Positions 46,825-58,500 are shown, counted from the first letter of the stretch. The stretch is 64,000 nt of DNA from Tubulanus polymorphus (GCF_964204645.1 NC_134029.1:12018850-12082849); one strand, 5' to 3'. Numbers and translations: made by a program. Notes: generated from the sequence alone by a model not told the origin.

Positions 46825-48033
46825 TCATGTTTTCCGCGTTTGAAAACAAATACTGGTGTGATGTCGCTTTTTACACATACGACACGAATATTTAGACTTG
46901 CAGTTTCCGGCATGATGCTTATCTCCTAAACAATTAAAACACAAAGATTTGTTTCTCAGAATTTCCATCCTCTTTTTAACATCATTAACTACAGTGCGCT
47001 CGTTGGATGCATGCAAACCTTCGCAAAAAACACACTTCTTTTTAGAATTCTGAGCTCCGGTCGATAAGAATAATTGACTTACGGTGCTTGTAGGTTCAGT
47101 AATAGTACAATTACTCACATCTTTGACATCAAGAGATACAGTGGACTCAATAATTTCTAATTCGAATCTAAAACAATCAAGAAGAGATGTTATTGACCAT
47201 TCACAATTTTTGTTTGTGCGACACATATTTCGATAGATTTCATACGGAAGCTTTCTTATAATTATTGGTACCAACATTGCGCTGTAATTATCATGAGACG
47301 TCCCAAGTGCATTCAACTGACGCATGTGACAATTACATTCGTCGTAAAATTTACGCAGGGATGATCGTTCGTTGTTCGGTGGACTTAAATCAACAAGCGC
47401 GGAAACGTAAGCCTGTGATATCTTGTGATTCTGTCCAAATCTTGTTTTCAACAAACTAACAGCCGCTGAATAATTGTCATTCGTCAATGGCAAACCGTCA
47501 ATGCACGATCTTGCATCGCCGATTAACAAACACTTCAAATAGCTAAATTTTTCGATTTCCGAAAACTGTGAGTTGAGATGAACTGACGTTTCGAATAAAC
47601 CCCAGAACGTTGGCCACTCTTTCAAATTTCCGTTATATTTAGGAAGTTGTAACTTTGGTAGTAAAGCTGTTTTAATTTCAGTTGATCTCACTGGTGACTG
47701 TTTCTCTAGCGAAGACATTTTCCCGATTTCACGGTTAAATTTGAAAATACTGCCATTCAAATTGTTCAAATAATCTTCAGCTTCCAAAATAAATTGTTCT
47801 ATTTCATTATCAGACTGGATCTCGTCTAATAAATGGGCATCAATCATCTCTTACTGGCTGAATTTGCGTTTGAGATTGTTCAAATTAATACTAGCCTTTA
47901 GTAAGTCGTGTTCTCTGATAGCTGTATCACATGCTGAGGTAAGAGCGTTCGCGACTCTTCTGTTTGCTGAACGTCCTGCTCTCGAAAGTTTTACACCAAC
48001 TCCTGATTTTTCGGTAGCTGAATTCTCCGCCAT
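46825..48033 (-). pseudogene. BEL/Pao gag (one in-frame stop)
   Basis: ATG at 48033 opens MAENSATEKSGVGVKLSRAG. A TAA at 47853-47851 interrupts after KRKFSQ, and the frame continues from MIDAHLLDEIQ. The middle matches the conserved BEL gag domain (LPKLQLPKYNGNLKEWPTFW, GDARSCIDGLPL, LLKTRFG). The C-terminus has zinc knuckles: CFNCLGDKHHAGNC (C-x2-C-x4-H-x4-C) and the CRMCKKRHHTSIC variant. It would form the capsid and bind element RNA. The frame ends at TGA 46825 where gag and pol were probably joined in the active ancestor. Confidence 0.9.
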
Positions 48034-48083
48034 TGTTCTCTGATCCTCTGGCTTCTTCTAAGAAGTTTGGTTCATCTCTTTCT

Positions 48084-48098
48084 CGGCTCGAGGGACCA
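48084..48098 (-). promoter_or_regulatory. Primer-binding site of the BEL/Pao element
   Basis: Sense strand TGGTCCCTCGAGCCG starts 3 bases after the 5' LTR. TGG matches the CCA end of a tRNA and the rest is GC-rich as expected for an acceptor stem. I do not assign the tRNA. Confidence 0.7.
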
Positions 48099-48101
48099 TT
48101 A

Positions 48102-48381
48102 TGTCAATACCTTTTTTCCAGAAAGAAGTGACTAGCAGTACGACTCGGTGTTGACATTAAAGTAGTTTATTCTCAAAAGTGACTCCCTCTACCCTTTACA
48201 TATCAATATATATAGTGAAATATCACATGATGTGTACTGAGCATGACGTACAGATGTAATGCAGTTTAATACAATTTAATACAGTTGAACACAGTTGAAT
48301 ACACGTTACTGCAGAACAAGTTACTGCTCTAGTGAGCAGTATTCTATAGTTGATATAAATGTATGTATAACCATTCCAATA
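48102..48381 (-). repeat. 5' LTR of the BEL/Pao element
   Basis: 280 bp, about 99% identical to the copy at 42193. Sense strand starts TATTGGAATGG and ends GGTATTGACA. No downstream-cut TATA box is obvious, but TATATATTG is present on the sense strand. Confidence 0.93.
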
Positions 48382-49529
48382 ATAGTGTATAAGTATTAAT
48401 TATAAAAAGCCATAGTCAGTTTATTTGAGATGAGTATAGAAACAACTACTATAGATTAAGTCTTTTAATAGTGTATAAGTATTTATTATCAAAAACCAAA
48501 ATCAGTCTATTTGAGATGAGTATAGAAACAACTCCTCCTATAGATTAAGTCTTTTTATAGTGAATAAGTATTAATTATCAAAAACCAGCAGTCAGTTTAT
48601 TTGAGATGAGTATAGAAACAACTCCTTCTATAGATTAAGCTTGATTATAGTGTTGAATATTAATTATCAAAAACCAAAATCAGTCTATTTGAGATGAGTA
48701 TAGAAACAACTCCTACTATCGATTAAGTCTTTTTATGGTGTATAAGTATTAATTATCAAAAACCAAAATCAGTCTATTTGAGATGAGTATAGAAACGACT
48801 CCTACTATAGATTAAGCTTTTTTATAGTGTATAAATATTAGTTATCAAAACCAGCAGTCAGTTTATTTGAGATATGTATAGAAACAACTCCCACTATAGA
48901 TAAAGCCTTTTATAGTGTATAAGTATTAATTATAGAAAGCCATAGTCAGTTTATTTGAGATTAGTATAGAAACGACTCCTACTATAGAGTAAGCTTTTTC
49001 ATTGTGTCTATTAGTCATCAAAAACTATAGTCAGTTTATTTGAGATGAGTATAGAAACGACTCCTTCTATAGATTAAGCTTGATTATAGTGTTGAATATT
49101 AATTATCAAAAACCAACAGTCAGTTTATTTTATTTAAGATGAGTATAGAAACAACTCCTACTATAGATTAAGTCTTTTTATGGTGTATAAGTATTAATTA
49201 TCAGTCTATTTGAGATGAGTATAGAAACGACTCCTACTTTAGATTAAGCTTTTTTATAGTGTATAAATATTAGTTATCATAACCAGCAGTCAGTTTATTT
49301 GAGATATGTATAGAAACAACTCCTACTATAGAGTAAGCTTTTTCATAGTGTATTATAAATATTAGTTATCAAAACCAGCAGTCAGTTTATTTGAGATATG
49401 TATAGAAACAACTCCTACTATAGATAAAGCCTTTTAATAGTGTATAAGTATTAATTATAAAAAGCCATAGTCAGTTTATTTGAGATGAGTATAGAAACAA
49501 CTCCTACTATAGATTAAGTCTTTTAATAG
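48382..49529 (-). repeat. Core satellite, inverted block (right of the BEL element)
   Basis: Continues the inverted monomers cut at 42192 (ATAGTGTATAAGTATTAATT). It again includes the GTGTCTATTAGTCATC and GATTATAGTGTTGAATATT variants. About 13 monomers. Confidence 0.92.
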
Positions 49530-52500
49530 TGACTGTTGGTTTTTGATAATTAACATTCAACACTATAATCAAGCTTAATCTATAGAAGGAGTTGTTTCTG
49601 TACTCATCTAAAAAAAACTGACTTTAGTTTTTGATGACTAATAGACACAATGAAAAAGCTTACTCTATAGTAGGAATTGTTTCTATACTAATCTCAAATT
49701 AACTGACCTATGGTTTTTTGATGTCTAATAGACACAATAAAGAGGTTTAATCTATAGAATTAGTTGTTTCTATTCTCATCTCAAATAAACTGACTGTTGG
49801 TTTTCGATAATTATTATTTATATACTATAAAAAAAACTTAAAATCTATAGAAAGAGTCCTTCCTATACCCATGTCATATACACTGATTTGGTTTTTGATG
49901 ACAAATAGTTATACACTATAAAAAGGCTTAATCTATAGTAGGAGTTGTTTCTATACTCATCTCAAATAAACTGACTTTAGTTTTTGATGACTAATAGACA
50001 CAATGAAAAAGCTTACTCTATAGTAGGAGTCGTTTCTATACCAATCTCAAATAAACTGACTTTTGGTTTTTGATGACTAATAGACACAATAAAGAGGCTT
50101 AATCTATAGGAGTAGTTGTTACTATTCTCATCTCAAATAAACTGACTGTTGGTTTTCGATAATCAATATTTATACACTATAAAAAAAGCTTAATCTATAG
50201 AAAGAGTCGTTCCTATACTCATGTAAAATACACTGATTTGGTTTTTGATGACGAATAGTTATACACTATAAAAAGGCTTAATCTATAGTAGGAGTTGTTT
50301 CTTTACATATCTCAAATAAACTGACTATGGCTTTTTATAATTAATACTTATACACTATAAAAAGGCTTAATCTATAGTAGGAGTTGTTTCTTTACATATC
50401 TCAAATAAACTGACTATGGCTTTTTATAATTAATACTTATACACTATAAAAAGGCTTAATCTATAGTAGGAGTTGTTTCTATACATATCTCAAATAAACT
50501 GACTGCTGGTTTTGATAACTAATATTTATACACTATAAAAAAGCTTAATCTATAGTAGGAGTCGTTTCTATACTCATCTCAAATAGACTGATTTTGGTTT
50601 TCGATAATGAATACTTATACACTATAAAAAGACTTAATCTATATATAGTAGGTGTTGTTTCTATACTCATCTCAAATAAACTGAGTATGGCTTAATCTTA
50701 AGCCTAAAAAGGCTTAATCTATAGTAGGAGTTGTTTCTTTACATATCTCAAATAAACTGACTATGGCTTTTTATAATTAATACTTACACTATAAAAAGGC
50801 TTTATCTATAGTAGGAGTTGTTTATATGCATATCTCAAATAGACTGACTGTCGGTTTTTGATAACTAATATTTATACACTACAAAAAAGCTTAATCTATT
50901 GTAGGAGTTCTTTCTAATCTCATCTCAAATAAACTGACTTTGGTTTTTTATAATTAATACTTATACACTATAAAAAGACTTAATCTATAGTAGGAGTTGT
51001 TTGTATACTTATCTCAAATAAACTGACTGTTGGTATTTTGATAATCAATACTTATACACTATAAAAAGACATAATCTATAATAGGATTCGTTTCTATACT
51101 CATCTTACATAGACTGATTTTCGTTTTTGATGACTAATAGACACAATAAAGAGGCTTAATCTATAGGAGTAGTTGTTTCTATTCTCATCTCAAACAAACT
51201 GACTGTTGGTTATCGATAATTAATATTTATACACTATAAAAAAGCTTAATCTATAGAAAGAATCGTTCCGAAACTCATGTCAAATACACTGATTTGGTTC
51301 TTGATGACAAATAGTTATACACTATAAAAAGGCTTAATCTATAGTAGTTGTTGTTTCTATATATCTCAAATAAACTGACTGCTGGTTTTGATAACTAATA
51401 TTTATTCACTATAAAAAAGCTTAATCTATAGTAGGAGTCATTTCTATACTCATCTCAAATAGACTGATTTTGGTTTTTGATAATTGATACTTATACACTA
51501 TTAAAAGACTTAATCTATAGTAGGAGTTGTTTCTATACTCATCTAAAATAAACTGACTTTAGTTTTTGATGACTAATAGACACAATGAAAAAGCTTACTC
51601 TATAGTAGGAGTCGTTTCTATACTAATCTCAAATAAACTGACTTTTGGTATTTTGATGTCTATTAGACACAATAAAGAGGCTTAATCTATAGGAGTAGTT
51701 GTTACTATTCTCATCTCAAATAAACTGACTGTTGGTTTTCGATAATCAATATTTATACACTATAAAAAAAGCTTAATCTATAGAAAGAGTCGTATACTCA
51801 TGTAAAATACACTGATTTGGTTTTTGATGACAAATAGATATACACTATAAAAAGGCTTAATCTATAGTAGGAGTTGTTTCTATACATATCTCAAATAAAC
51901 TGACTGCTGGTTTTGATAACTAATATTTATACACTATAAAAAAGCTTAATCTATAGTAGGAGTCGTTTCTATACTCATCTCAAATAGACTGATTTTGGTT
52001 TTCGATAATGAATACTTATACACTATAAAAAGACTTAATCTATATATAGTAGGAGTTGTTTCTATACTCATCTCAAATAAACTGAGTATGGCTTTTTATA
52101 ATTAATACTTACACTATAAAAAGGCTTTATCTATAGTAGGAGTTGTTTATATACAAATCTCAAATAGACTGACTGTTGGTTTTTGATAACTAATATTTAT
52201 ACACTACAAAAAAGCTTAATCTATAGTAGGAGTTCTTTCTAATCTCATCTCAAATAAACTGACTTTGGTTTTTTATAATTAATACTTATATACTATAAAA
52301 AGACTTAATCTATAGTAGGAGTTGTTTGTATACTTATCTCAAATAAACTGACTGTTGGTATTTTGATAATCAATACTTATACACTATAAAAAGACATAAT
52401 CTATAGTAGGAGTTGTTTCTATACTCATCTCAAATAAACTGACTTTGGTTTTTGATAATTAATACTTATTCACTATAAAAAGATTTAATCTATAGTAGGA

Positions 52501-52668
52501 GTTGTTTCTATACTCATCTCAAGTAAACTGACTTTGGTGTTTGATAATTAATACATATACAATATTAAAAGACTTAATCTAGGCCTATATAAGGAGTTGT
52601 TTCTATACTTAGGCTATCTCAAATAAACTGACTTTGTTTTTTGATAACTAATATTTATACACAATTAC
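49530..52668 (+). repeat. Core satellite, forward block 2
   Basis: At about 49530 (CTTTTAATAGTG|ACTGTTGGTTTTTG) the orientation returns to forward. About 35 monomers of 85-90 bp. Larger repeats are visible: the run starting GACTAATAGACACAATGAAA at about 49990 recurs at about 51572, the AATCTATATATAGTAGG variant at 50636 recurs at 52038, and the GTTCTTTCTAATCTCATC variant at 50905 recurs at 52228. Multi-monomer segments were therefore duplicated. Confidence 0.92.
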
Positions 52669-52825
52669 AAGAGCCCCAAGGGGCACTATGGCAAACGTGT
52701 CAACTTTTCATAAAATGGCAAATGATGATGCATTTTGTGGGTTAAATTTGTCCAAATACACTCCCAGCTCATAGACTAGTCAATCCCAGGCTAATAATTT
52801 ACACTATTCAATTGTGTTTTCATAA

Positions 52826-53605
52826 AGGCTGACTTATGTTGACAAGCAACGCGACGCCTACCGACGCAACTGGGTTTATCGCCGATTAGCGGCAACTAGC
52901 GGCCTACGAGAGGCTGCCAGTTGCTGCTCTATCGGTTCGACATAAGCCGGCTTGCGACGGCAACCCGACGCCTACTGACTCGTCGCAAGCCATATCCGGC
53001 TAGTTGCCCATGTTCTACTCCGGACAGTTGCTTTCGATCACAACCGACATAAGCTCATCTGCGACGCGACGGAACTGAGCGCAAGGGTTCCAGCCAATAA
53101 GAGGCCGCAAATACATAGTACAAATTATGACCGCTAGTTAGCGTCATTCGTAATTAGTCATAAACTTTCAAATTCAAGTAGTTCGAAAAGTTCAAAGTTT
53201 CAGCACGGCAGATGACTGGACTGAAGATCGAGAAGCGAAATTGGTAGAATTATGGTGTGAGCGGCAATCTTTATATGATGTCGCTAGCTCATTGTATTCA
53301 AAACAGAATCAGAAAGATAAAGATCTTAAAGAAATAGCTTTTCTAATGGAAACGTTTTTCCCAATAATTCAAAATAAATCAAATTTATTCTCAAATACTT
53401 ATCACGTGACCATCTGGGCCCTTGCAGTTGCCAGTAATCGTAACCGACATAAGCAAGGAAGCAACTGGGAGGATCTCGTATCCCGATAGTCGGCCTCAGT
53501 TACTGCAAATCGGAGCGCAGTCGACATAAGCTGGGCTGCGATCGCTGTCTGTTGCGTCGGTAGGAGTCGGTAGGCGTCGCATTGCTTGTCGACATAAGCC
53601 AGCCT
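52826..53605. mobile_element. PIF/Harbinger-type DNA transposon, non-autonomous, TSD TAA
   Basis: TAA flanks both ends (52823-52825 and 53606-53608). The left end AGGCTGACTTATGTTGACAA is mirrored at the right by AGGCTGGCTTATGTCGACAA read inverted; similarity extends about 45 bp (GCRACGCGACGCCTACCGAC). The 3-bp TWA duplication and an internal MADF-type gene piece both point to PIF/Harbinger. CGACATAAGC or a one-base variant recurs about six times along the element. No DDE nuclease is present. Confidence 0.88.
53180..53489 (+). pseudogene. MADF (Myb/SANT-like) protein fragment of the Harbinger element
   Basis: An open frame without a start codon reads FSTADDWTEDREAKLVELW, then CERQSLYDVASSLYSKQNQK and DKDLKEIAFLM. 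The pattern W-x-x-E-x-x-x-x-L-I/V-E-L-W ... LYD ... Y ... is that of the MADF domain, the DNA-binding partner protein encoded by Harbinger transposons that brings the transposase to the ends. The second half (ALAVASNRNRHKQGSNWEDL) is poor and the frame stops at 53489. The lack of ATG and of the nuclease gene suggest a decayed or internally deleted element. Confidence 0.65.
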
Positions 53606-54079
53606 TAAGTAGCACAAACAGTGACTCGAGCTGGCAGGAACAAATACCTCTGATTTTCCTTGGTCTTATTGATTTGAATGCGGAATAGAATTGAATTTTC
53701 TGAAATTTGCTCGATAAAACAAAATTGAATTGGATTTGCTGTTTGACCTTGTTCAATAAAGTAAAATTGAATTGGATATTTTTTGCAGAATACAATTGGA
53801 ATGAATTTGCAGTTTGAGCACATGGCTAATTAGCATATCCAGGTCATCCATCCGATTTGAGAAAAAGCTATTTTTCCTTGACTTTGCACAATTGTCAATT
53901 ATATTTTCTGTAGTGCAAATAAAAATATTCCTTCACAGGGGTTGGAGAATGGATAATGCTCTAATGAATGATTTGTATGAATATATGCTCAGTTGCACAA
54001 AGAGCCTTTAATCTGGAAACCATGTCATTTAAATTCGCTCCATTTGTTTAGTAATAGACTCAGCCTATGGCTGGCCTAA

Positions 54080-54171
54080 AAAGACTTAATCTCGAAGGAG
54101 TCGCTTCTACACTCATCTCAAATAAACTGACTGTTGGTTTTTGATAATTAATATTCAAACACTATAACTAG
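54080..54171 (+). repeat. One satellite monomer
   Basis: AAAAGACTTAATCTCGAAGG, ACTCATCTCAAATAAACTGA and TTTTTGATAATTAATATTC: the right edge of the satellite field after the composite element. Confidence 0.85.
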
Positions 54172-54390
54172 GGGTCCAGGGACACCATGTCCACTTAGAA
54201 AGTGGTTTCAATTGCTCAACTATCTAACAATTTCAATATTCAACACCCCCTGGTGACCATATTCAAAAACCAATGACCTCAAAACTCACCAATCATAGAA
54301 CATGTCAGCAGCTACGATTTTGTAATTGATTGTGATAACAAAATAAGCCTCATTACCAATCTACTATGGAAATACTAGGAGTCATTTCTA
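54172..54390 (-). mobile_element. Tail plus one unit of the ~180-bp-repeat element, inverted
   Basis: On the minus strand: ...CCACTTTCTAAGTGG, ACATGGTGTCCCTGGACCCC, then CTAG followed by TTATAGTG of the satellite. The 3' end therefore has the same CTAG|T terminus as the copy at 20385. The 5' side is truncated at about 54385, where TGACTCCTAGTATTTCC joins satellite to repeat. Confidence 0.7.
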
Positions 54391-55100
54391 TACTAGTAAC
54401 TCAGGACTAACTAGGACTCAGTAACGACTTACCTATTTCATGGCTGACAACTTTCACGTCGAAATTGTGTTTTGGGAGAGGTGACAAGACCTTTCCCCTT
54501 CCGATCTTTTTGATCTCCTCATTGTTTATTCTGAAAATGTAAAAAAAAACTGATTTAGCATAGGCGCCTTAATGATAACGATGGAAATTACAAAATTGCA
54601 TAGAGCTTCATGATGTTCAATCATCATATAGGCCTACATGTAGGCCTACCAATATAGGCCGAAGTGCACAACATTGTTCATACAGAAGGAAATCAAATGA
54701 GACTTCTCATAGTTACTTATCAAACTGCCAGAGCCATGAGAGCAGATACTGTGCTTAATTGAAACCATAATCTTAGAACATGTCACAAGCTTACAATTTA
54801 ACAATTGATTGTGGAAATTGTGATCGAAATTCAACAGATGTCATTTTCAAGACTGATGACACTTAAGATGTTGGCCAATTGCACGATAATTGACTGATTG
54901 CAAAAGCGCTCAAATATGATCTCTTCTCAAAGAATATCCATTACGGTAAAGATTCTAATAAAAAATGCAAAACCACTAGGAAGCTGCTGTCTCAGCATTC
55001 AGAGCAAAATTTACATTTTTGGGCAAATGACCACCACCACACATCCACTCGACTCAATTTGCCTTATGCTGATGGGCCTTGGGGGGATACAATTATCGCT
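54391..55100. other. Gene-free stretch
   Basis: Contains AGGCCTACATGTAGGCCTAC (54632-54651), a near-perfect palindrome. No coding exon recognised. Confidence 0.45.
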
Positions 55101-55500
55101 GAAAGATTAAGACAATGAATTGATTTCAACATTTGCCTTGAAAACATCAAAAATGTTTAAAAAGTGCTGATTTCAGTGAACAAAATGGCCACCAGTTGGC
55201 CATCTTGTTTCTGACCGTGCCAATTTTTTCGGCTGAAGATGTACCTACGGTGGGCCTAGATGCATGTTTAATTTCAATTCCTAAACGATCAATTGAAAAC
55301 TTCTTCCAATTCTTAAATAGCTTGAGTCCAACTACTGACCCGCATAGGCCTAAGCACAAACGAAAACTTTAAGTGAACGCAATAACCTCAAGTCCAAGTA
55401 GTCTAAAAACTACTGAAAAGTGCGGATTTCGGCAAACAACAATGGCTGCCAGTTGCCCATCTTGAATATGATCGGGCCAGTTTTTAGGCTGCAGATGGTG
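55101..55500 (-). repeat. Inverted, diverged copies of the 5' module of the dispersed element
   Basis: AAAAAGTGCTGATTTCAGTG, AAAATGGCCACCAGTTGGCC and TTTTCGGCTGAAGATGT are the complement of the 15290-15370 block (CAAGATGGCCGACTGGCAGC, CAAAATCAGCACTTTTTA). A second tandem copy lies at 55395-55500. Confidence 0.7.
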
Positions 55501-55569
55501 TCGGTTCAACTCTGGATTAGGTCAATATAGTTCTGTCATGGTGGGTTTTCTTTTATGAAGTGAGTGGTT

Positions 55570-56345
55570 CGGTTCCTGATTTTCGACCGATTCTACTCCT
55601 CGACAATGTCTACAATCTAATTGTCGATCGATTCTACCTGTCGACAATGTCTACAATCTGATTGTCGACCGATTCTAGCCTATCCGTCGACAATGTCTAC
55701 AATCTGACTGTCGTCCGATTCTACTCATCGACAATGTCAACAATCCTGATTGACTGTTAATCAAATGATTGCAGACAGTGTTGATGAGTAGAATTGGTCG
55801 ACAATCAGGATTGTAGACATTGTCGACGAGTAAAATCAGCCAAAATTTAGGATTAAAATCGGTCGACGATTAGAATTATTCCAATAGCTCAACTCCAGAA
55901 CAGGTAAAAGTAGATAGGCCTATGTGCAGAATCTAATCACATCAGACTGATAGGCCCTATTTGAAATTAATCCGCCTGAACTATAGGCCTATTGAACTGA
56001 TTCTAATCATCAACCGATTTTGCTTCTCGACAATGTCTACAATCCTAAATTTTGGCCGATTCTACTCATCGACAATGTCTACAATCCTGATTCTTACCAA
56101 TTCTTCTCGTCGACACTGTCTGCAATCCTGACTGTAAATCAATTTCTGCGTGTAAGGCTGTGTGTGTGTGGATTAACCTTATAGTGTCTATAAAGTGGCT
56201 GGGATCGAGGGTCACCTACCTCCATCAGTTGATTTTCACAATCAGGGTTGTAAACATTGTCGATGAGTAGAATTGGTCGTCAATCAGGATTGTAGACATT
56301 TTCGTCGAGTACAATCAGTCACCAATCAGATTAATGAATAGACAA
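55570..56345. repeat. ~42-bp minisatellite whose orientation alternates
   Basis: The unit (GATTCTACTCNTCGACAATG, TCTACAATCTGATTGTCGACC) occurs about four times forward (55575-55760), about three times as its complement (55765-55880: GAGTAGAATTGGTCGACAAT), about three times forward (56015-56140), then about three times inverted (56225-56345). Single-stranded forms could fold extensively. Confidence 0.85.
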
Positions 56346-57263
56346 GTACGATCAGCCGACAAACAGGATTTTAGAACTAGGCCTAGGGCTAGGCCTGTTT
56401 AAGATAGACTTGACTTCGACTGAATTCAGATGCTTATGCTTACCCAGAAAATTAAGTGACAGGCCTAGGCCTATCCCAAAAAGATCACTGTCAATCAAAA
56501 ACAAATAGACTTTAGGTCGCAATGGGATCCGATACGGCAAGCAACATTGCGGCTTACTCGATAGCCGATACTCACTCTCTCCTCTACTTTACTATACTAG
56601 ATTGAAGATAATCTCTTCTTCTAACCAAAAAAGGCCTCGGCGAATTCGGCCCTAAATGGGGAATAATTGCTTTCTCAAGGTACCACGGAGCACCGGTTCG
56701 GCTGAAAGACGTTTTTACATTAGATGAATAAGAAGAGACACTTCTAACCTACCTGTGATTAGGCCTACCAACGAAATTTAGCAAAATTCAGGGAGAACAG
56801 CCGCCGCCATTATCAACGGTTATCAACGGTTTGGTTATCAATTCAATTCAATTCACCGGCTCTGATTCGAGTTATCCGACTTCGTTCTTAGGTGCTACAT
56901 TTTCTTTACACCGCTTTGTTGGTAAACGTAGATAGCTGTAGGGTAATTGAGACGCTGAAAACTTTTTAGAACTGCGTGTGCGACAGCTTAATTTTAGAAC
57001 TATTTTCATAGTGCATGTCGACCTACTAGAGTAGTGCGCCGCCAAGTTCGAGATTCGGCCGCCAGAGGCACCACCGTATGATGCGATGTATATATTTTCG
57101 GTATGAAACTCGATTACGCGAACTACCCTAAAACGAATCTGCCATCTATCTTCAGATGATTTAAGTCAAAATCTGGTGCGCGTTCTTTTGGCTGACGCGC
57201 TATAAAAATCTGGCGCACAACAAAGGTTTTAAATTGAAAAAGAGCGCGTATCTCGGAAATATG
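56346..57263. other. Gene-free stretch rich in TAGGCCTA
   Basis: Repeated TAGGCCTA/GGGCTAGGCC palindromes at 56380-56470 and a short direct repeat GGTTATCAACGGTT near 56815. No exon recognised. Confidence 0.45.
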
Positions 57264-57266
57264 GAA

Positions 57267-57318
<52 letters not shown>
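57264..57318. repeat. (TA)n microsatellite
   Basis: About 25 TA units next to GCGCGTATCTCGGAAATATG, the sequence that also adjoins the (TA)n tract at 21800 in the other orientation. Confidence 0.95.
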
Positions 57319-57322
<4 letters not shown>

Positions 57323-58500
57323 ATCTATATATACTGATGTAAAATAACAGCAGGGCAACCTGAAACCAAAAAATTAATTTGACGCCTGCGAAAAAATGTA
57401 GAATTTCTCTAATGTGGAATTGCAAATTTGAAATCGAATTTTTAAGAAATTTGGGGAATTATGAGATTTGGCGATTGGGTAGATGATACAGGTCTTCGAC
57501 TGGTCTAAAAAAAAAATGTTAACTTGCGACCGACTTCGATTCACTTTTGCCACTAAGCTGGTCTGCAACTTCATTGCCTCCATGGTTGAAGAAAGAGCTC
57601 TTCTGATGCCTGCTTCATCATGACTTAGAGCATATCGTGTAGCCAGCCGGCCCGGTCCGGCTGTCACGCGATATCCTAGACTTGAGTCTGGGTTGAAGTA
57701 GACATTGTCATTTAAATAACTTATTCATGTTATTCTGTATGAATTACACGTGTGTCTTGTATTTTCTATTTTCTTATTTTAAAATTTGAAACTTTATTGA
57801 ATTTGGGAATATTATCCCGGAATTTCAATGTGATAAGGATCAATAAAGAATTGAATTGTCACCTAATACACATGCCAACAGTGGACGCAGAGCCGTATAT
57901 GACAGCTAGGCTATTATAAATTGCTTATCTCATGAATCCTGCATACCCCTTATATCGAACATATTTTCTAAAACATTTGAATATTGAAATTATATGTTTA
58001 CACGTTTTTATATTGACCGCTTGTAGCCGCCAATGAAATTCACGCCGGCCCTACACAGATCGTAGATAGCTTTGTCATTCCACCAGCATCCCCATGTCAG
58101 AGTCTGACTTTTATATCAGACTTCCAAATCGTGTATACATTCGCCAATTAACTGAATAATCCGATTTACTTATCATTTCTATTCATGCCCGCCGCTTCTG
58201 ATATAATCATACATCCTTTACTATTACAATAAGTCTTCTCATGATATTCAATGCAATATAACATTTCGACGTTCAAATAGAGGTCATTATATAATCACAG
58301 GAAGCCATTCTGCATCTTTGTCAATAATATTTTGCCAAATAGCTTGTATGTGTACACATAGACCTGTGACGTTTTGCACACCGATTTATGGTTGTCGTTT
58401 GTAAAATGGCGCTAAATGGTTAACATTGTTAAGGTTTCATAATGGTAACGTTTTATAAGGCGTCAAAAAAGCAAAGCTTATAGTATCAGGCACCCTAAAA
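57319..58500. other. Gene-free stretch
   Basis: No exon recognised. A minus-strand frame at 57374-57667 has no family features. Confidence 0.45.

Larger units (their letters stand above)
42193..48381 (-). mobile_element. BEL/Pao LTR retrotransposon, complete in length, defective
   Basis: Two 280-bp LTRs differ at about three positions and flank a 5.6-kb interior. ATAGT is repeated outside both LTRs (42188-42192 and 48382-48386), a 5-bp target duplication as usual for BEL/Pao. The minus-strand order is gag, protease, RT, RNase H, integrase. Roughly 1% LTR divergence indicates recent insertion, yet the coding region has two in-frame stops, several frameshifts and an altered RT active site. The target was the inverted satellite block, which resumes exactly after the insertion. 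Confidence 0.95.
52669..54079. mobile_element. Composite element interrupting the satellite (right copy, inverted)
   Basis: Begins ACAAGAGCCCCAAGGGGCAC and ends GACTCAGCCTATGGCTGGCCT, the complements of the two ends of the 35556-37965 element. Satellite lies on both sides (TATTTATACACAATT before, AAAAAGACTTAATCT after). Removing the Harbinger insertion leaves about 0.63 kb, so this is a shorter version lacking the ~180-bp-unit part and about 1 kb of middle. ATTGAATTGGAT-type repeats occur at 53650-53790. Confidence 0.7.

Noticed and set aside
55570-56345. Multiple operators or a replication origin based on inverted repeats
   Set aside because: Block-wise minisatellite copies explain the symmetry better; nothing else supports an origin.
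57374-57667. Minus-strand 97-codon frame
   Set aside because: No domain, no splice signals and no repeat relation; not enough to call a gene.
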